64,000 nt of DNA, from positions 74,981-138,980 of the forward strand of contig JAJRZD010000043.1 of NCBI GenBank assembly GCA_024275415.1, in the 5' to 3' direction. Shown in pieces: positions 8,891 through 18,017 of the stretch. Below the pieces are notes generated by a model. It saw nothing but the letters and a program-made list of their open reading frames with translations, did no database searches and was not told the origin of the DNA. This stretch comes from an archaeon (lineage in GTDB: Archaea > Asgardarchaeota > Thorarchaeia > Thorarchaeales > Thorarchaeaceae). The translations under genes and the position numbers were made by a program. Position 1 is the first letter of the stretch, and each line of letters starts with the position of its first letter.

Positions 8891-8983
8891 CTCGTCACTC
8901 CTGCCCCATGCATATGTCGAAACCTCCAGTTCGTCGTCACGACTCAGTTTGATTACCTCCGTGTTTCATGGCGCAATCCAGCT

Positions 8984-10168
8984 CTACTTGAGATGGTCTG
9001 CAATAGATTTCGCAAGATCCTTTATCTGTTGTATCTCTTCTGCCTTTGGTCTTCCGTGACAGCGGATAACAGGTTCCATTATCTCGAACTTCGCGTTTTC
9101 TAGTTGAGTGCGGAGCTTTTTCACTCCACCACCACCCCACCCATGAGTACCAAAAAGAGCGATAGGTCTCTTGGGGTACCGCTTGCCAACCACTTCGTTA
9201 ACGAACCCCCATACCTTTGGGTACGGAAAGGCATCATACGTCGGGGTTCCGATCACAAGTACGCCTGCTCTCACAGTGTCCGTGATGACCTGGCTCAGCT
9301 CACTGTACGAAAGGTTGTGCAGTCGCACATCAACACCATGACCGAGCAATTCCTTTTTGAGCATGATTGCAGTGCGGTGCGTGAAACCATACATAGTGCC
9401 ATAGACAATCACGCACTTCTTCACCATGTCAGGACCACTCCATTCATCGTACTTGTCCACTACCCACATGGGGTCTTTCCTGTAAACAGGCCCATGACTT
9501 GGGGCGATGACCTTTATTCCAATCCCGAGGTCCTTGACTTTCTTTATCCCAGCCTGAACGAACTTGAAATAGCTGGTAATGATGGTTGACACATATCGCA
9601 TACTCTCCTTCTCGACGAGATCCATGTTCACCTCGTCATCGAACAGCTTGCCATTCAAAGAACCAAAGGCCCCGAAAGCATCACACGAGAACAGGATCTC
9701 GTCCTCGACGATGTAGGTCATCATTGTTTCGGGCCAGTGAAGGAATTTTGCATGAACGAACTTCAAGGTCTTGGAACCTAGAGATAACTCTTCAAGGTCT
9801 GCGACTTTTTTCTCAGGGTTCGGTATATCGTAGAATGAGTGCCGAATCTTGGACGCAAAGGGGGTGTACACGATGGTCGCATTAGGTACGATTTCTGAGA
9901 TATCCGGTAGAGCCCCTGTGTGGTCAGGCTCCATGTGATTGAGAATGATGTAGTCAATCTTCGAAGGGTCAACGACTTCTCGAATATTGTTAAGCCACTC
10001 CTCAGACCATGGCCCCTTCACGGTTTCGATTACGGCTATCTTTTCATCTACGATGAGATAGCTGTTGTAGCTCACTCCAAAAGGCAGTTTCCAGAGGTTC
10101 TCGAACAAGTCAGTCAGGTTGTCATCAACGCCTACATAGTAGACTCCTTTAGCAATCTCACGATGCAT
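8984..10168 (-). CDS. fprA: FprA-type flavodiiron protein (F420H2 oxidase / O2-NO reductase family)
   Basis: 394 residues in two domains. The N-terminal metallo-beta-lactamase-like domain has the di-iron ligands in NHMEPDHTG (His78, Glu80, Asp82, His83), the later His in FLHWPETM, Asp in SCDAFG, and His in APSHGPVY. The C-terminal flavodoxin domain starts at VIVYGTMYGFTHRTA (about residue 254). This is the FprA class that reduces O2 (or NO) using reduced F420 or rubredoxin. In an anaerobe this means oxygen defence. The rubredoxin gene at the right end of the window could supply electrons, but it is far away, so the link is speculative. Confidence 0.92.
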   Translation of the reverse strand: MHREIAKGVYYVGVDDNLTDLFENLWKLPFGVSYNSYLIVDEKIAVIETVKGPWSEEWLNNIREVVDPSKIDYIILNHMEPDHTGALPDISEIVPNATIVYTPFASKIRHSFYDIPNPEKKVADLEELSLGSKTLKFVHAKFLHWPETMMTYIVEDEILFSCDAFGAFGSLNGKLFDDEVNMDLVEKESMRYVSTIITSYFKFVQAGIKKVKDLGIGIKVIAPSHGPVYRKDPMWVVDKYDEWSGPDMVKKCVIVYGTMYGFTHRTAIMLKKELLGHGVDVRLHNLSYSELSQVITDTVRAGVLVIGTPTYDAFPYPKVWGFVNEVVGKRYPKRPIALFGTHGWGGGGVKKLRTQLENAKFEIMEPVIRCHGRPKAEEIQQIKDLAKSIADHLK

Positions 10169-10221
10169 CTTGCTATCCTTCCCTCAGTTGTTAAGCCTAG
10201 AACCTGAACCGAGCAATAAAA

Positions 10222-10240
10222 GCCCTGCCATATAGCAGGC
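10222..10240 (-). promoter_or_regulatory. hairpin upstream of fprA
   Basis: CCTGC (10224-10228) and GCAGG (10235-10239) form a 5-bp stem with a 6-nt loop, followed on the minus strand by a T-rich stretch (GCTTTTATT). It sits about 50 bp upstream of the fprA start. It could be a weak terminator or an attenuator; there is no upstream minus-strand gene to terminate. Confidence 0.25.
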
Positions 10241-10375
10241 TCTACAGGGACAAGTCAAGAAGAATTCCTTTGGTCTTAATAGTAAGAAAACTTCGCTTGA
10301 CAGGCCTGTTCATTGGTCTGGTGTAATCGTATTCATATCCTTTAATAGCTTGATGCAGTCTAAGCTGCGAGTCAT

Positions 10376-11434
10376 ATGCCAACAACTGGATATACCTTCA
10401 GAAATGTGGTGGTATTTCGTGGTGACAATTCTGAAATAATGGATACCAAATTAGCTCCACTCTTGAAGGAACAAAAACTGGCACTTACTTTTCTGGATCC
10501 GCCTTTTAATCAGAACAAAGACTATGAGAGCCACAACGATAGAATGAATGAGGAAGAGTATTGGGATTGGATGAAACAAATATGTAGCAAGGTGTATCAA
10601 ATCACAGAAGAAGGGGGATCTATCTATTTTATGCAGAGAGAGAAGAATTCCTCAGAGGTCTTGGAATGTTTGCGCCAAACAGGATGGACAGTACAGAATC
10701 TGATAATATGGAAGAAAAAGACCTCAGCAGTCCCCCAGAGATATAGGTATGGAAAACAATACCAAATCATTGCTTTTGCTACGAAGGGATTAAGACCCCG
10801 AGTCTTCAATCGCCTACGAATTGATTACCCCTTGATGCCGGGCCAGAAACAGCCCCGTGAAAATGGGATATTTGTCACTGATGTGTGGGACGATATTCGA
10901 GAGATGACATCAGGGTTCTTTGCAGGTGATGAAGCTCTACGAGATGATAAAGGAGCGCGGATACACAAGCAACAATCACCAATTGCCCTTCTCCTGAGAA
11001 TTATCCTGTCTTCAACACTTCCGGGAGATATCGTATTTGACCCATTCGCAGGTACTGGTACGACTCTTGTGGTTGCAAATCAGCTTGGTAGAACTGGCAT
11101 TGGAATAGAACTCGGAAAGACCAACTTCGATGTGATTACAAAGCGATTGATTTCAGATAGGCCGTCAGACAAAGTTAGCCTTGATTACTACAGGTTCACT
11201 GGTAATCTTGATGAAATAGCGGGATTAAAACAAGCAAAAGACGTTCAAACAATCACTCCTACTCTTGAATTTGTTGAAGTTCTCATAGCAGAAATTGACT
11301 GCTCTGATTGGTCCTTTAGTGGAAGAAAAGGAGAATCTCGTCGAACGCCAACTGCTAGCATTCTTAAGAGTGGTACGAAAAAATTGCGGAATAATCCAGC
11401 ACTAAGAAATCCTGATTATCTAGTTCGTAGATAA
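10376..11434 (+). CDS. beta-class DNA methyltransferase (N4-C or N6-A), first of island
   Basis: 352 residues. The catalytic motif DPPF (residues 41-44, in LTFLDPPFNQNKDY) comes first. The S-adenosylmethionine-binding motif DPFAGTGTTLVVANQLG comes near residue 222, an order typical of beta-class amino-methyltransferases. DPPF suggests adenine-N6 or cytosine-N4 methylation. After the catalytic domain there is a C-terminal extension of about 85 residues that ends in a basic segment (KSGTKKLRNNPALRNPDY) and might bind DNA. A TATA-like TTTAATAG lies about 30 nt upstream of the ATG. The gene is visibly more AT-rich than its neighbours, and no restriction endonuclease is adjacent. The stop overlaps the end of the convergent regulator gene by 15 bp. 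Confidence 0.88.
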   Translation: MPTTGYTFRNVVVFRGDNSEIMDTKLAPLLKEQKLALTFLDPPFNQNKDYESHNDRMNEEEYWDWMKQICSKVYQITEEGGSIYFMQREKNSSEVLECLRQTGWTVQNLIIWKKKTSAVPQRYRYGKQYQIIAFATKGLRPRVFNRLRIDYPLMPGQKQPRENGIFVTDVWDDIREMTSGFFAGDEALRDDKGARIHKQQSPIALLLRIILSSTLPGDIVFDPFAGTGTTLVVANQLGRTGIGIELGKTNFDVITKRLISDRPSDKVSLDYYRFTGNLDEIAGLKQAKDVQTITPTLEFVEVLIAEIDCSDWSFSGRKGESRRTPTASILKSGTKKLRNNPALRNPDYLVRR

Positions 11435-11689
11435 TTCTCTTTCTTCAATGAAAGAAAGAATACTTGAACCTTCATCTGTTATTTCAAAGAACTTCCCACG
11501 TATTTCTTCTACTAGGCATTTGACAAGATCACGTGCTTCTAGTTCTCGTAGTGTACGACTTACATGCGATCTTGCTACATCTGTTTTATCTGAAATTGAA
11601 GATGGTGTCAATGGTCCATCCTTTAAAACATAGAGGATTTTAAGGCGGTATTTGCTTCTAACTACGTAGCTAATATCGTTCCAATTCAT
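11420..11689 (-). CDS. winged-helix (ArsR/MarR-like) regulator between two methyltransferases
   Basis: 89 residues with a clear winged-helix domain: IL-VLKDGPLTPSSISDKTDVARSHVSRTLRELEARDLVKCL gives helix-turn-helix with recognition helix ARSHVSRTLRELE, then a wing (KFFEITDEGSSIL). It is transcribed toward the first methyltransferase and away from the second. Only 67 bp separate its start from the second methyltransferase, and that gap contains a palindromic operator-like site. By position it resembles a controller protein of a restriction-modification system, although it is not of the classical Cro-like C-protein fold. This regulatory role is an inference. Confidence 0.8.
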   Translation of the reverse strand: MNWNDISYVVRSKYRLKILYVLKDGPLTPSSISDKTDVARSHVSRTLRELEARDLVKCLVEEIRGKFFEITDEGSSILSFIEERELSTN

Positions 11690-11694
11690 AAGTG

Positions 11695-11723
11695 TTTAAA
11701 CTGGATATGACCAGATATTTAAA
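11695..11723. promoter_or_regulatory. palindromic operator overlapping divergent promoters
   Basis: The arrangement TTTAAA-CTGG-N6-CCAG-N3-TTTAAA is an inverted repeat centred at about 11707-11708 (CTGG 11701-11704, CCAG 11711-11714). The flanking TTTAAA elements are plausible TATA boxes for the two divergent genes. A regulator bound here would block both promoters. Confidence 0.5.
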
Positions 11724-11730
11724 ATATGAT

Positions 11731-11752
11731 TACCAAGTAGCTACCAAGGTAG
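11731..11752 (+). repeat. 11-bp tandem repeat just before the second methyltransferase start
   Basis: TACCAAGTAGC (11731-11741) is followed at once by TACCAAGGTAG (11742-11752). The repeat ends 4 bp before the ATG at 11757, in the position of the expected transcription start, so it may be a second regulatory site or a slippage product. Confidence 0.4.
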
Positions 11753-11756
11753 TATA

Positions 11757-12683
11757 ATGCCCTATAAGCTCTATAATTCAGATGCTTTCGACTGGCTTGA
11801 ATCACAAGAAGCCAATATTCTACATGCGATAGTAACAGATCCACCTTATGGTTTACAGGAGTACACTTCAAAGGAACTCTCAAAGATGCGAAAGGGGAAA
11901 GGAGGGGTTTGGCGAATCCCACCTAGTTTTGATGGTGCGAAAAGAAGACCTCAGCCAAGATTTACTATTCTAAACAATGATGAATTAAATGATATTAAAA
12001 ACTGGTTTGAAAAATTTGGGAATGCAACATTTAGGGTACTTAGACCTGGTGCACATGTGATTATTGCCTCAAATTCACTTCTATTCCCCTATGTCGCAAT
12101 TGGGATGAAAGATTCAGGATTTGAATTCCGAGGCTCTGTTGCTAGACTTGTTAGAACTCTTCGTGGAGGCGATAGACCAAAGAATGGACATAAAGAATTC
12201 AATATGGTTTCATCAGCGCCAAGAAGTTGTTGGGAGCCTTGGTTAATATTCAGAAAACCGTTTAAAGGAACCTTAGTAGAAAATCTGCGAAAATGGGAAA
12301 CTGGGGGTCTTCAACGAATATCCGAAGAAACACCCTTTCTTGATGTTCTCCAATCACAACGTACTCCATTGAATGAGCGAAGAATCTCAGATCATCCATC
12401 CCTCAAACCCCAGAGTCTGATGAGGTATTTTGCGAAAGCTGTACTACCACTCGATCGTGGAACCATTCTAGATCCTTTCATGGGGGGCGGTTCAACAATT
12501 GCAGCAGCGGAATATTTCGGGTTTGAGTCAATCGGGATTGAAATAGACAAGATATTTTTTGATATAGCTAAGAATGGCATTCCATTGTTAGCAAAATTAG
12601 ATGTGAGAATTAACGGATTTCAGGATGATACTACTTTTTCAGACAAAGGTACAACAATAACGCAGGAAAAACTGGAATTTTGA
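11757..12683 (+). CDS. beta-class DNA methyltransferase, second of island
   Basis: 308 residues. Catalytic motif VTDPPYGLQEY lies near residue 27, and the SAM-binding motif LDPFMGGGSTIAAAEYFG near residue 238, followed by IGIEID. DPPY with this motif order indicates a beta-class N6-adenine or N4-cytosine methyltransferase. It is only distantly related to the methyltransferase at 10376-11434, so the two probably recognise different sites. The gene is AT-rich like its partner. There is no room for a Shine-Dalgarno, and TATA spacing suggests a short-leader or leaderless transcript. The 190 bp after it hold no recognisable gene, and no endonuclease is found. Confidence 0.88.
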   Translation: MPYKLYNSDAFDWLESQEANILHAIVTDPPYGLQEYTSKELSKMRKGKGGVWRIPPSFDGAKRRPQPRFTILNNDELNDIKNWFEKFGNATFRVLRPGAHVIIASNSLLFPYVAIGMKDSGFEFRGSVARLVRTLRGGDRPKNGHKEFNMVSSAPRSCWEPWLIFRKPFKGTLVENLRKWETGGLQRISEETPFLDVLQSQRTPLNERRISDHPSLKPQSLMRYFAKAVLPLDRGTILDPFMGGGSTIAAAEYFGFESIGIEIDKIFFDIAKNGIPLLAKLDVRINGFQDDTTFSDKGTTITQEKLEF

Positions 12684-12877
12684 TGAATTTGGAATATAGT
12701 AGATGTATTTCGATATAATCGCAGAAAGAAAATGGGAGGGATGAGTCTTTGGATGGGGCAAGCGTGGATCATATACAGTCACAACAAGTCGGGCTAGTCA
12801 TCGGAAATACGCCAAGTTCTCCTGAATCCAGGGTGGGACATACTCTGGAAAAAAGAGCATCCGTCGAAGGAAGACCT

Positions 12878-13309
12878 TCAATTGACAGATGCTTCGGCTT
12901 CTGAACTCGAATCCTCTACGGACATCGAGTTGGATAGTTCGTCAACCAACTCGAAAAGAGCCCTGCCGAGGACACCACCAAAGCCTCCTAGCAACCCCCC
13001 AATCACGACACTGATTGTGATAACGATCCAGCCTCCTGAAATGCCAAGTAGCCCGATAAAGAACCCTGCAATAGCAAGCGCCTGAGATGTCAGGATAAGA
13101 TACACGAACAGGATGAACCATGCCAGCGCAACCCCGGTGAAGCCGGAAATGAATGCGCATCGGGTTCGTCGCGTGAACAGTCCTGCAAATGCGCCCGCAA
13201 CAAGCATCGTGACCCAGACCCCACTTAATTGTAGGGCAATTGCAATGACCGTCACCACGATTATAGTCGGAAGAATCCCAAGAGACGGGAATGTGTCTTC
13301 TAATCTCAT
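12878..13309 (-). CDS. small four-helix membrane protein
   Basis: 143 residues with about four hydrophobic helices (near residues 12-45, 52-75, 77-95 and 95-120), a positively charged loop (FTRRTRCAF) and an acidic, serine-rich C-terminal tail (VEDSSSEAEASVN). The glycine-rich third and fourth helices (IGGLLGGFGGVLG) suggest close helix packing. The start overlaps the end of the penicillin acylase gene by 4 bp, so the two are probably co-transcribed. Its plan resembles the membrane protein at 5466-5837. Function unknown. Confidence 0.65.
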   Translation of the reverse strand: MRLEDTFPSLGILPTIIVVTVIAIALQLSGVWVTMLVAGAFAGLFTRRTRCAFISGFTGVALAWFILFVYLILTSQALAIAGFFIGLLGISGGWIVITISVVIGGLLGGFGGVLGRALFELVDELSNSMSVEDSSSEAEASVN

Positions 13310-15891
13310 AGCGTTCCCTCCTTCGGCATCATAATAATTGTGTATTCTATTGCTCCTGAACCGCCATAATCTGCGGCAAACTTGGTCGCGGTCGAGATGA
13401 AGTACTCCTCGGTGTAACTATAGTGCTTTGTGGTGGGGTCATAATCGAACCAGAGGTCAAACAGATCGTCCCAGTGTTTCGAGAACATCACTTGGCTTTG
13501 CCCTCCTGGATATACAGTGTAGAATTTGGAAGTCGTTCCAAAATCAACAACCATTCTCCTCGAAGGACCATGCTTGACCTGCCATCCCCCAGCGACGTTC
13601 ACCGTGTATATGCTTCCTCTATGTGCCTCGTTCCCTATCGAGGTCATATCTGCCAAATGGTCAATCACAATAGTGTGGTGCAAGCCGTATATCCAGTCCG
13701 CAGTACTGTTTCCTAGTTCTGAGCGGATTGTTGCACTTGCAGATTGTAGAGCAGCCACAAGGATATCGTTCATTGATTCCGGTTTCTGTGTAGATTTGTC
13801 ATCAAGGTAGTAGCTGATGTTCTCCTTCAGTATCCACTCTAGCACTGGTGTGAATGCATATCGAAGGCTCACATCGGCGCGGGTTAGCTCATCGAATATG
13901 TTCTGCTTTATCGAGTCCAACAGATATACCCAGATCGTTGGAGCAGTCAGGTTTGTTTCCATGGAAAAGTCCCATTGCTCGAGGATATCGATAATCTCCT
14001 GCACATCCGAATCGCCATTCCCAGCCGCATCCCATGCATCTAGGACGTAGGGTATGATGATCCTTGCAGGGATATCAACCACATCCGCCTGAAGCACCAT
14101 GAGATCCTCTGCTGTGACAGAGGACGCTCCTGCAAGCCATTCGTTGATCCGACGTGCTCTGTAACCCTCATCCTGTGGTCCCAATATCTTGTATCCGATT
14201 TCATCAGGGTCGATGGAAAGCTGGTTCGCAGTCTGAATGTATCCCGATACTGGGTTTACGGCTCGCGGATTATATGCATAGGGGATGAACCCAATCATTC
14301 CTACATTCGGGTCGGAGCCACTGACAGGATATTTGCCCGAGTACCCAGACCTGACGGGCATTTTACCGGCCACAGTGACTGCGATGTTCCCTTCTGTGTC
14401 AGCATAGATGAAGTTGTGGGGAGGCCCGTCCCACCAATAGAGTGCGTCAAAATAGTCCTCAAGGGTGTCTGCACGGTTCAACAGCCCTAACGCCAGCATC
14501 TCATGAGTCACGCCATTCCCAGTCCAGTTCATTGCGATATTGGCAAGTCCGTATGTGTCGCCCAATATTCCATCGATGCAAGGCCCATGGATTGACCAGT
14601 TCACGCTGAAATCAACGACATCTCCACCCTTGACCTTGATAGGCTCTTCGACTACATTGAAGGGCAACCATTCATCTCCATACCTGTACTCTGAAGCGTT
14701 GGACGGATTGATTTCTTCAACAAACAAGTCGACGAAATCTGCACCCATGTTCGTCATCCCCCATGCAATGTTTGCTGTATGGCCGATGAGCACCCCTGGA
14801 GTCCCGGGCAGTGTTCCACCTTGGACATTGAGGAGTCCTGGGATGACAATCTGTGCCTCATACCAGAGGGATGGCGCTTGGAGTGAGAGATGGGGGTCAT
14901 TCGCAAGCAATGCGCCTCCGGATGCTGACTTGTCGCCATTGACAGCCCAACTGTTACTGCCTACATACTCTTGATCTCCAAAGACCCTTGTCACTTCCTC
15001 AAAGACTTTCAGAAGAGGTTCATATTCGGGCTGAACCAGCAAGTCACCTATATCTTCCTCGACCACGACCGAATCAGATTGAAGCACTGCGGGCCAACCA
15101 CCTGGTGCGTATGGATAATCATCGATACTGAGGTTGTATTGCTCCTGCACGATGGGCACGGTGTATGGCCAGACTGATGGCAGGATCTCGTGGTACATAG
15201 TATCGTTATTCAGCTTGGTTCTTAGTATCAGCCTGTCGAGGTCTCTTATAGCACCAGATAGTCCCCAAGTCATGTATTTAGCCCAGATGAATGAATTGAC
15301 CTCTTGCCATGGGTCTGGGGTGTAACCTAACAGCTTGAACTCGATGGGCATATTGGCGCTCGTCATTGAATTGATGAAAGCGTTTACCCCATGGGTCAGT
15401 CCTCTATTCGCCTCTAGTGCATAAGCCACATCCGTGCTGGTGTTCTCATTCTCAAGATACCACTCGAACGTTTCAACAGCTGACTTTCGGAGCCCAACCG
15501 ACCTGTGAAACATATCGGTGGTGACAGCCCTCTCGCCCACCACCTCACTGATGCGCCCTGCTGCGAGATAGGTCTGCATCACCATCTGGAACAGCCGATC
15601 TTTTGCCTGCATGTATCCAAGGCCAGTGAATGCATCAAAGACGGACTCTGCATAGATGTGCGGGATACCCCATTCATCGATGATTATGGTGATCTCGGAA
15701 TCAATCCCAGGGATGACAATCCTCTGGTCGGATTGTTGGTCAAGCCCACGTCCCACATCAAATATGCCTCCCACAGGCTGGATGATCCCCAACCCTCCTG
15801 AAAGAGGGCCTATAGGCATGGAGAGAAGGACAATCAGGGCAATAGGCCCAACAAGTGATAGTAAGAATTTGGCAGTTGCTGCTCGTTTCAT
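13306..15891 (-). CDS. secreted penicillin-acylase-family amidase (peptidase S45, Ntn hydrolase)
   Basis: About 861 residues, the usual size of an S45 precursor. An N-terminal hydrophobic segment (LLSLVGPIALIVLLSMPIG) is a signal peptide or membrane anchor. The alpha-chain begins near ITIIIDEWGIPHIYAES. The autocatalytic cleavage site is seen at VGSNSWAVNG, where the Ser after Gly314 (Ser315, counted from an upstream GTG at 15900) becomes the N-terminal nucleophile of the beta chain. The following LLANDPHLSLQAPSLWYEA is the family's strongest signature. These enzymes hydrolyse amide bonds of acyl-amino compounds, including N-acyl-homoserine lactones and penicillins. In an archaeon the likely role is scavenging extracellular amides. 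Start chosen at the ATG after GGGTG. Confidence 0.92.
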   Translation of the reverse strand: MKRAATAKFLLSLVGPIALIVLLSMPIGPLSGGLGIIQPVGGIFDVGRGLDQQSDQRIVIPGIDSEITIIIDEWGIPHIYAESVFDAFTGLGYMQAKDRLFQMVMQTYLAAGRISEVVGERAVTTDMFHRSVGLRKSAVETFEWYLENENTSTDVAYALEANRGLTHGVNAFINSMTSANMPIEFKLLGYTPDPWQEVNSFIWAKYMTWGLSGAIRDLDRLILRTKLNNDTMYHEILPSVWPYTVPIVQEQYNLSIDDYPYAPGGWPAVLQSDSVVVEEDIGDLLVQPEYEPLLKVFEEVTRVFGDQEYVGSNSWAVNGDKSASGGALLANDPHLSLQAPSLWYEAQIVIPGLLNVQGGTLPGTPGVLIGHTANIAWGMTNMGADFVDLFVEEINPSNASEYRYGDEWLPFNVVEEPIKVKGGDVVDFSVNWSIHGPCIDGILGDTYGLANIAMNWTGNGVTHEMLALGLLNRADTLEDYFDALYWWDGPPHNFIYADTEGNIAVTVAGKMPVRSGYSGKYPVSGSDPNVGMIGFIPYAYNPRAVNPVSGYIQTANQLSIDPDEIGYKILGPQDEGYRARRINEWLAGASSVTAEDLMVLQADVVDIPARIIIPYVLDAWDAAGNGDSDVQEIIDILEQWDFSMETNLTAPTIWVYLLDSIKQNIFDELTRADVSLRYAFTPVLEWILKENISYYLDDKSTQKPESMNDILVAALQSASATIRSELGNSTADWIYGLHHTIVIDHLADMTSIGNEAHRGSIYTVNVAGGWQVKHGPSRRMVVDFGTTSKFYTVYPGGQSQVMFSKHWDDLFDLWFDYDPTTKHYSYTEEYFISTATKFAADYGGSGAIEYTIIMMPKEGTL

Positions 15892-16038
15892 CCGAATCAC
15901 CCAAATGAAGAACTGCCAAACAGTGTGCTCCGTTCCTCTTAAAGATTCTTAAACTCCCGACCAGCCAGGACATCGGGACTGGTATTCCTGCGTTACCTTT
16001 TTGAGCAAACAACGTTTCCTTTGAGCTCCGTGATTATA

Positions 16039-17085
16039 ATGGTCAAATCAGAAACATTTCGAGGAAGGGACTTCATCACTCTTCTCGACTATTCGAAAGA
16101 GGAGATCGAGACCCTGATTGACGTAGCGATTGATCTGAAGAAGAAATATGCCCTTCGAGAACCGCACAAGCTGCTGGATGCTCGAACATTGTTCATGATT
16201 TTCTACAACCAGTCCCTCCGAACCCGCAACTCCTTTGAGGCAGGTATGACTCAACTTGGCGGACATGCACACTTCCTAGACCCGAGCAAGATTTATGCTC
16301 CAGCTCTGGAAGGCGATGAGAAAGCCTATTCAACTGAACGCGTTTCAGATGTGGCTCGTGTTCTTGCGAGAATGGGTGATGGGATTGCCATTAGATGCTA
16401 TGGTGACCCTGTAGGATGGGTTTATGGACGTGCTAATGAGATTATCAACAACTTTGCACACTGGTCACATATCCCAGTCATCAATATGGAAGATGACAAG
16501 TATCATCCTTGTCAGGCACTCGCCGATATAATGACAGTCAAAGAGAAGTTCGGCAAGTTCAAGGATGTCAAATTCGTCATGAGCTGGGCATACAGCCCCT
16601 CGGTTCACAAACCCTTGGCCGTCCCACAAAGTGCAATCATCGCAGCGACCAAGATGGGATGTGAAACAGTATTAGCGCATCCGAAAGGCATGGAGCTAGA
16701 TGATGAAGTCATCAAAGCATGCAAGGGCTTTGCTGAGGAGAACGAATCAAGCTTCGAGATCGTCTATGACATGGATGAGGCATTTGAAGGTGCTCATATT
16801 GTCTATCCAAAGGCATGGACATGCAGGGACTTCATCCCTCCGTGGAACGACAAACCAGAGCTTGAGAAGTCACAGGAGATTTTCGACAAGAACAAGCACT
16901 GGATCTGTGATGACGACAAGATGAAGATTGCAGGTTCGAAGGCGATGTACATGCACTGCTTGCCTTGTGACCGCGGGTTCGAAGTGACCAACTCGGTCAT
17001 TGATGGTCCTCAGTCAATCGCATTTGATCAGGCTGAAAACCGGATGCACGCTCAGAAGGCAGTAATGGCTTTGACCATGAGATGA
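16039..17085 (+). CDS. knotted aspartate/ornithine carbamoyltransferase superfamily protein, YgeW-like
   Basis: 348 residues. The carbamoyl-phosphate loop reads QSLRTRNSFEA (S-x-R-T-R), with DDKYHPCQALADIMT in the hinge and MHCLPCDRG as the HCLP motif. The segment SWAYSPSVHKPLAVPQS matches the proline-rich loop of the knotted carbamoyltransferases (YgeW, N-acetyl- and N-succinylornithine carbamoyltransferases); the WAYSPS form is most like YgeW, whose substrate is not known. All catalytic motifs are present. No Shine-Dalgarno precedes the ATG, so it may be leaderless; an in-frame TTG lies at 16021. A related gene lies 1.1 kb downstream. Substrate is uncertain. Confidence 0.85.
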   Translation: MVKSETFRGRDFITLLDYSKEEIETLIDVAIDLKKKYALREPHKLLDARTLFMIFYNQSLRTRNSFEAGMTQLGGHAHFLDPSKIYAPALEGDEKAYSTERVSDVARVLARMGDGIAIRCYGDPVGWVYGRANEIINNFAHWSHIPVINMEDDKYHPCQALADIMTVKEKFGKFKDVKFVMSWAYSPSVHKPLAVPQSAIIAATKMGCETVLAHPKGMELDDEVIKACKGFAEENESSFEIVYDMDEAFEGAHIVYPKAWTCRDFIPPWNDKPELEKSQEIFDKNKHWICDDDKMKIAGSKAMYMHCLPCDRGFEVTNSVIDGPQSIAFDQAENRMHAQKAVMALTMR

Positions 17086-17093
17086 GATTACGT

Positions 17094-17125
17094 TGGTAGG
17101 ACTTCAGTTCTACCATCCACTTTTT
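17094..17125 (+). terminator. probable terminator after carbamoyltransferase 1
   Basis: TGGTAG (17094-17099) pairs with CTACCA (17110-17115) around a 10-nt loop, followed by CTTTTTC. It lies just past the carbamoyltransferase stop. Confidence 0.45.
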
Positions 17126-17254
17126 CTTCAAAAACAAAATGATGTCTTAAGCCATGAGAATAATACTTGACAATGGCACAATCGGTTATGAACAAATATC
17201 GATTGGTGCTATACGACTCGAGTAGCACCATTAAATCTGCTAAGGAACGAAATC

Positions 17255-17899
17255 TTATTGACGTTGGTCCATGATTTGCTCTATGGCTGCCATTAGATTT
17301 ATGACACCATCACCACTCACTAATGATATCTCATGGTATTCGCTGAACTCAGGATAGCTTTTTACAAAGTCCTCCCCATTCAATCGTTCCACGCATCTCG
17401 TCAGGTCATTCTTGTTACCTACAAGGATGCAAGAAGGAATGTTACTGTCCCACCCGTCGAAAATGGTTCTAATCTCGTTATACCAGTTCACAAGCGAAAG
17501 GAAGGAATCAAAGTTGTCAAGTGTGAAAAAGAAAAGGATGATATCTGCACCTCTGAGTGCTGTCACTGGGATATGATCCAACGGATGTACGCCATCGAAT
17601 CTCTGCCCAGCTAGGTCTATGATCTGTACCACGTTATCTGCGATCTTTGTCGAGCCAAAGTCCATATACGGTGTTCGTCTGAGGTTGTCATGGCATGTCC
17701 GGAGATTTCCAGTGGAAAGGAATCTCATGAATGTAGTCTTTCCGGTTGCACCATCTCCGACAATGCATATTTTGAAGAACTTCCTTTTAGCCTTTATCCG
17801 AGCAAGAAAATCGTTATGCGATTTATCCACTGTCCACCAATCCTTTTGTCTATGCGTCAGTTCTCGTACCTGTTCCAAAGATGGAAGTTGTTTTATCAA
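17255..17899 (-). CDS. Ras/Rab-like small GTPase with N-terminal extension
   Basis: 214 residues. G1 is GDGATGKT (48-55), G3 is DLAGQ (95-99), G4 is NKND (162-165) and a G5-like SLVSGDG lies at 192-198. The switch-I region (RRTPYMDFGS) has a candidate Thr76. A 40-residue charged N-terminal extension precedes the G domain and there is no C-terminal prenylation cysteine. Compared with most Ras proteins, the catalytic Gln after the G3 Gly is kept. Such proteins are abundant in Asgard archaea. The gene is convergent with carbamoyltransferase 1 and divergent from carbamoyltransferase 2. The TTG start is uncertain because no Shine-Dalgarno is seen. Confidence 0.85.
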   Translation of the reverse strand: MIKQLPSLEQVRELTHRQKDWWTVDKSHNDFLARIKAKRKFFKICIVGDGATGKTTFMRFLSTGNLRTCHDNLRRTPYMDFGSTKIADNVVQIIDLAGQRFDGVHPLDHIPVTALRGADIILFFFTLDNFDSFLSLVNWYNEIRTIFDGWDSNIPSCILVGNKNDLTRCVERLNGEDFVKSYPEFSEYHEISLVSGDGVINLMAAIEQIMDQRQ

Positions 17900-18017
17900 A
17901 CGGGTTGTGAGGACAACGAACTCCCCACGTTTGACTCAAACCCGTACTAGTTGGAATTCACATGTATGGCCTGAGTTTGGTGTTAATTCCTATTTGTCCA
18001 CCGGTCTAATAAATGGT

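Noticed and set aside
12684..12877. Possible endonuclease remnant after the second methyltransferase
   Set aside because: Short frames such as the one starting at about 12703 stop within 20 codons; no endonuclease motif is visible.
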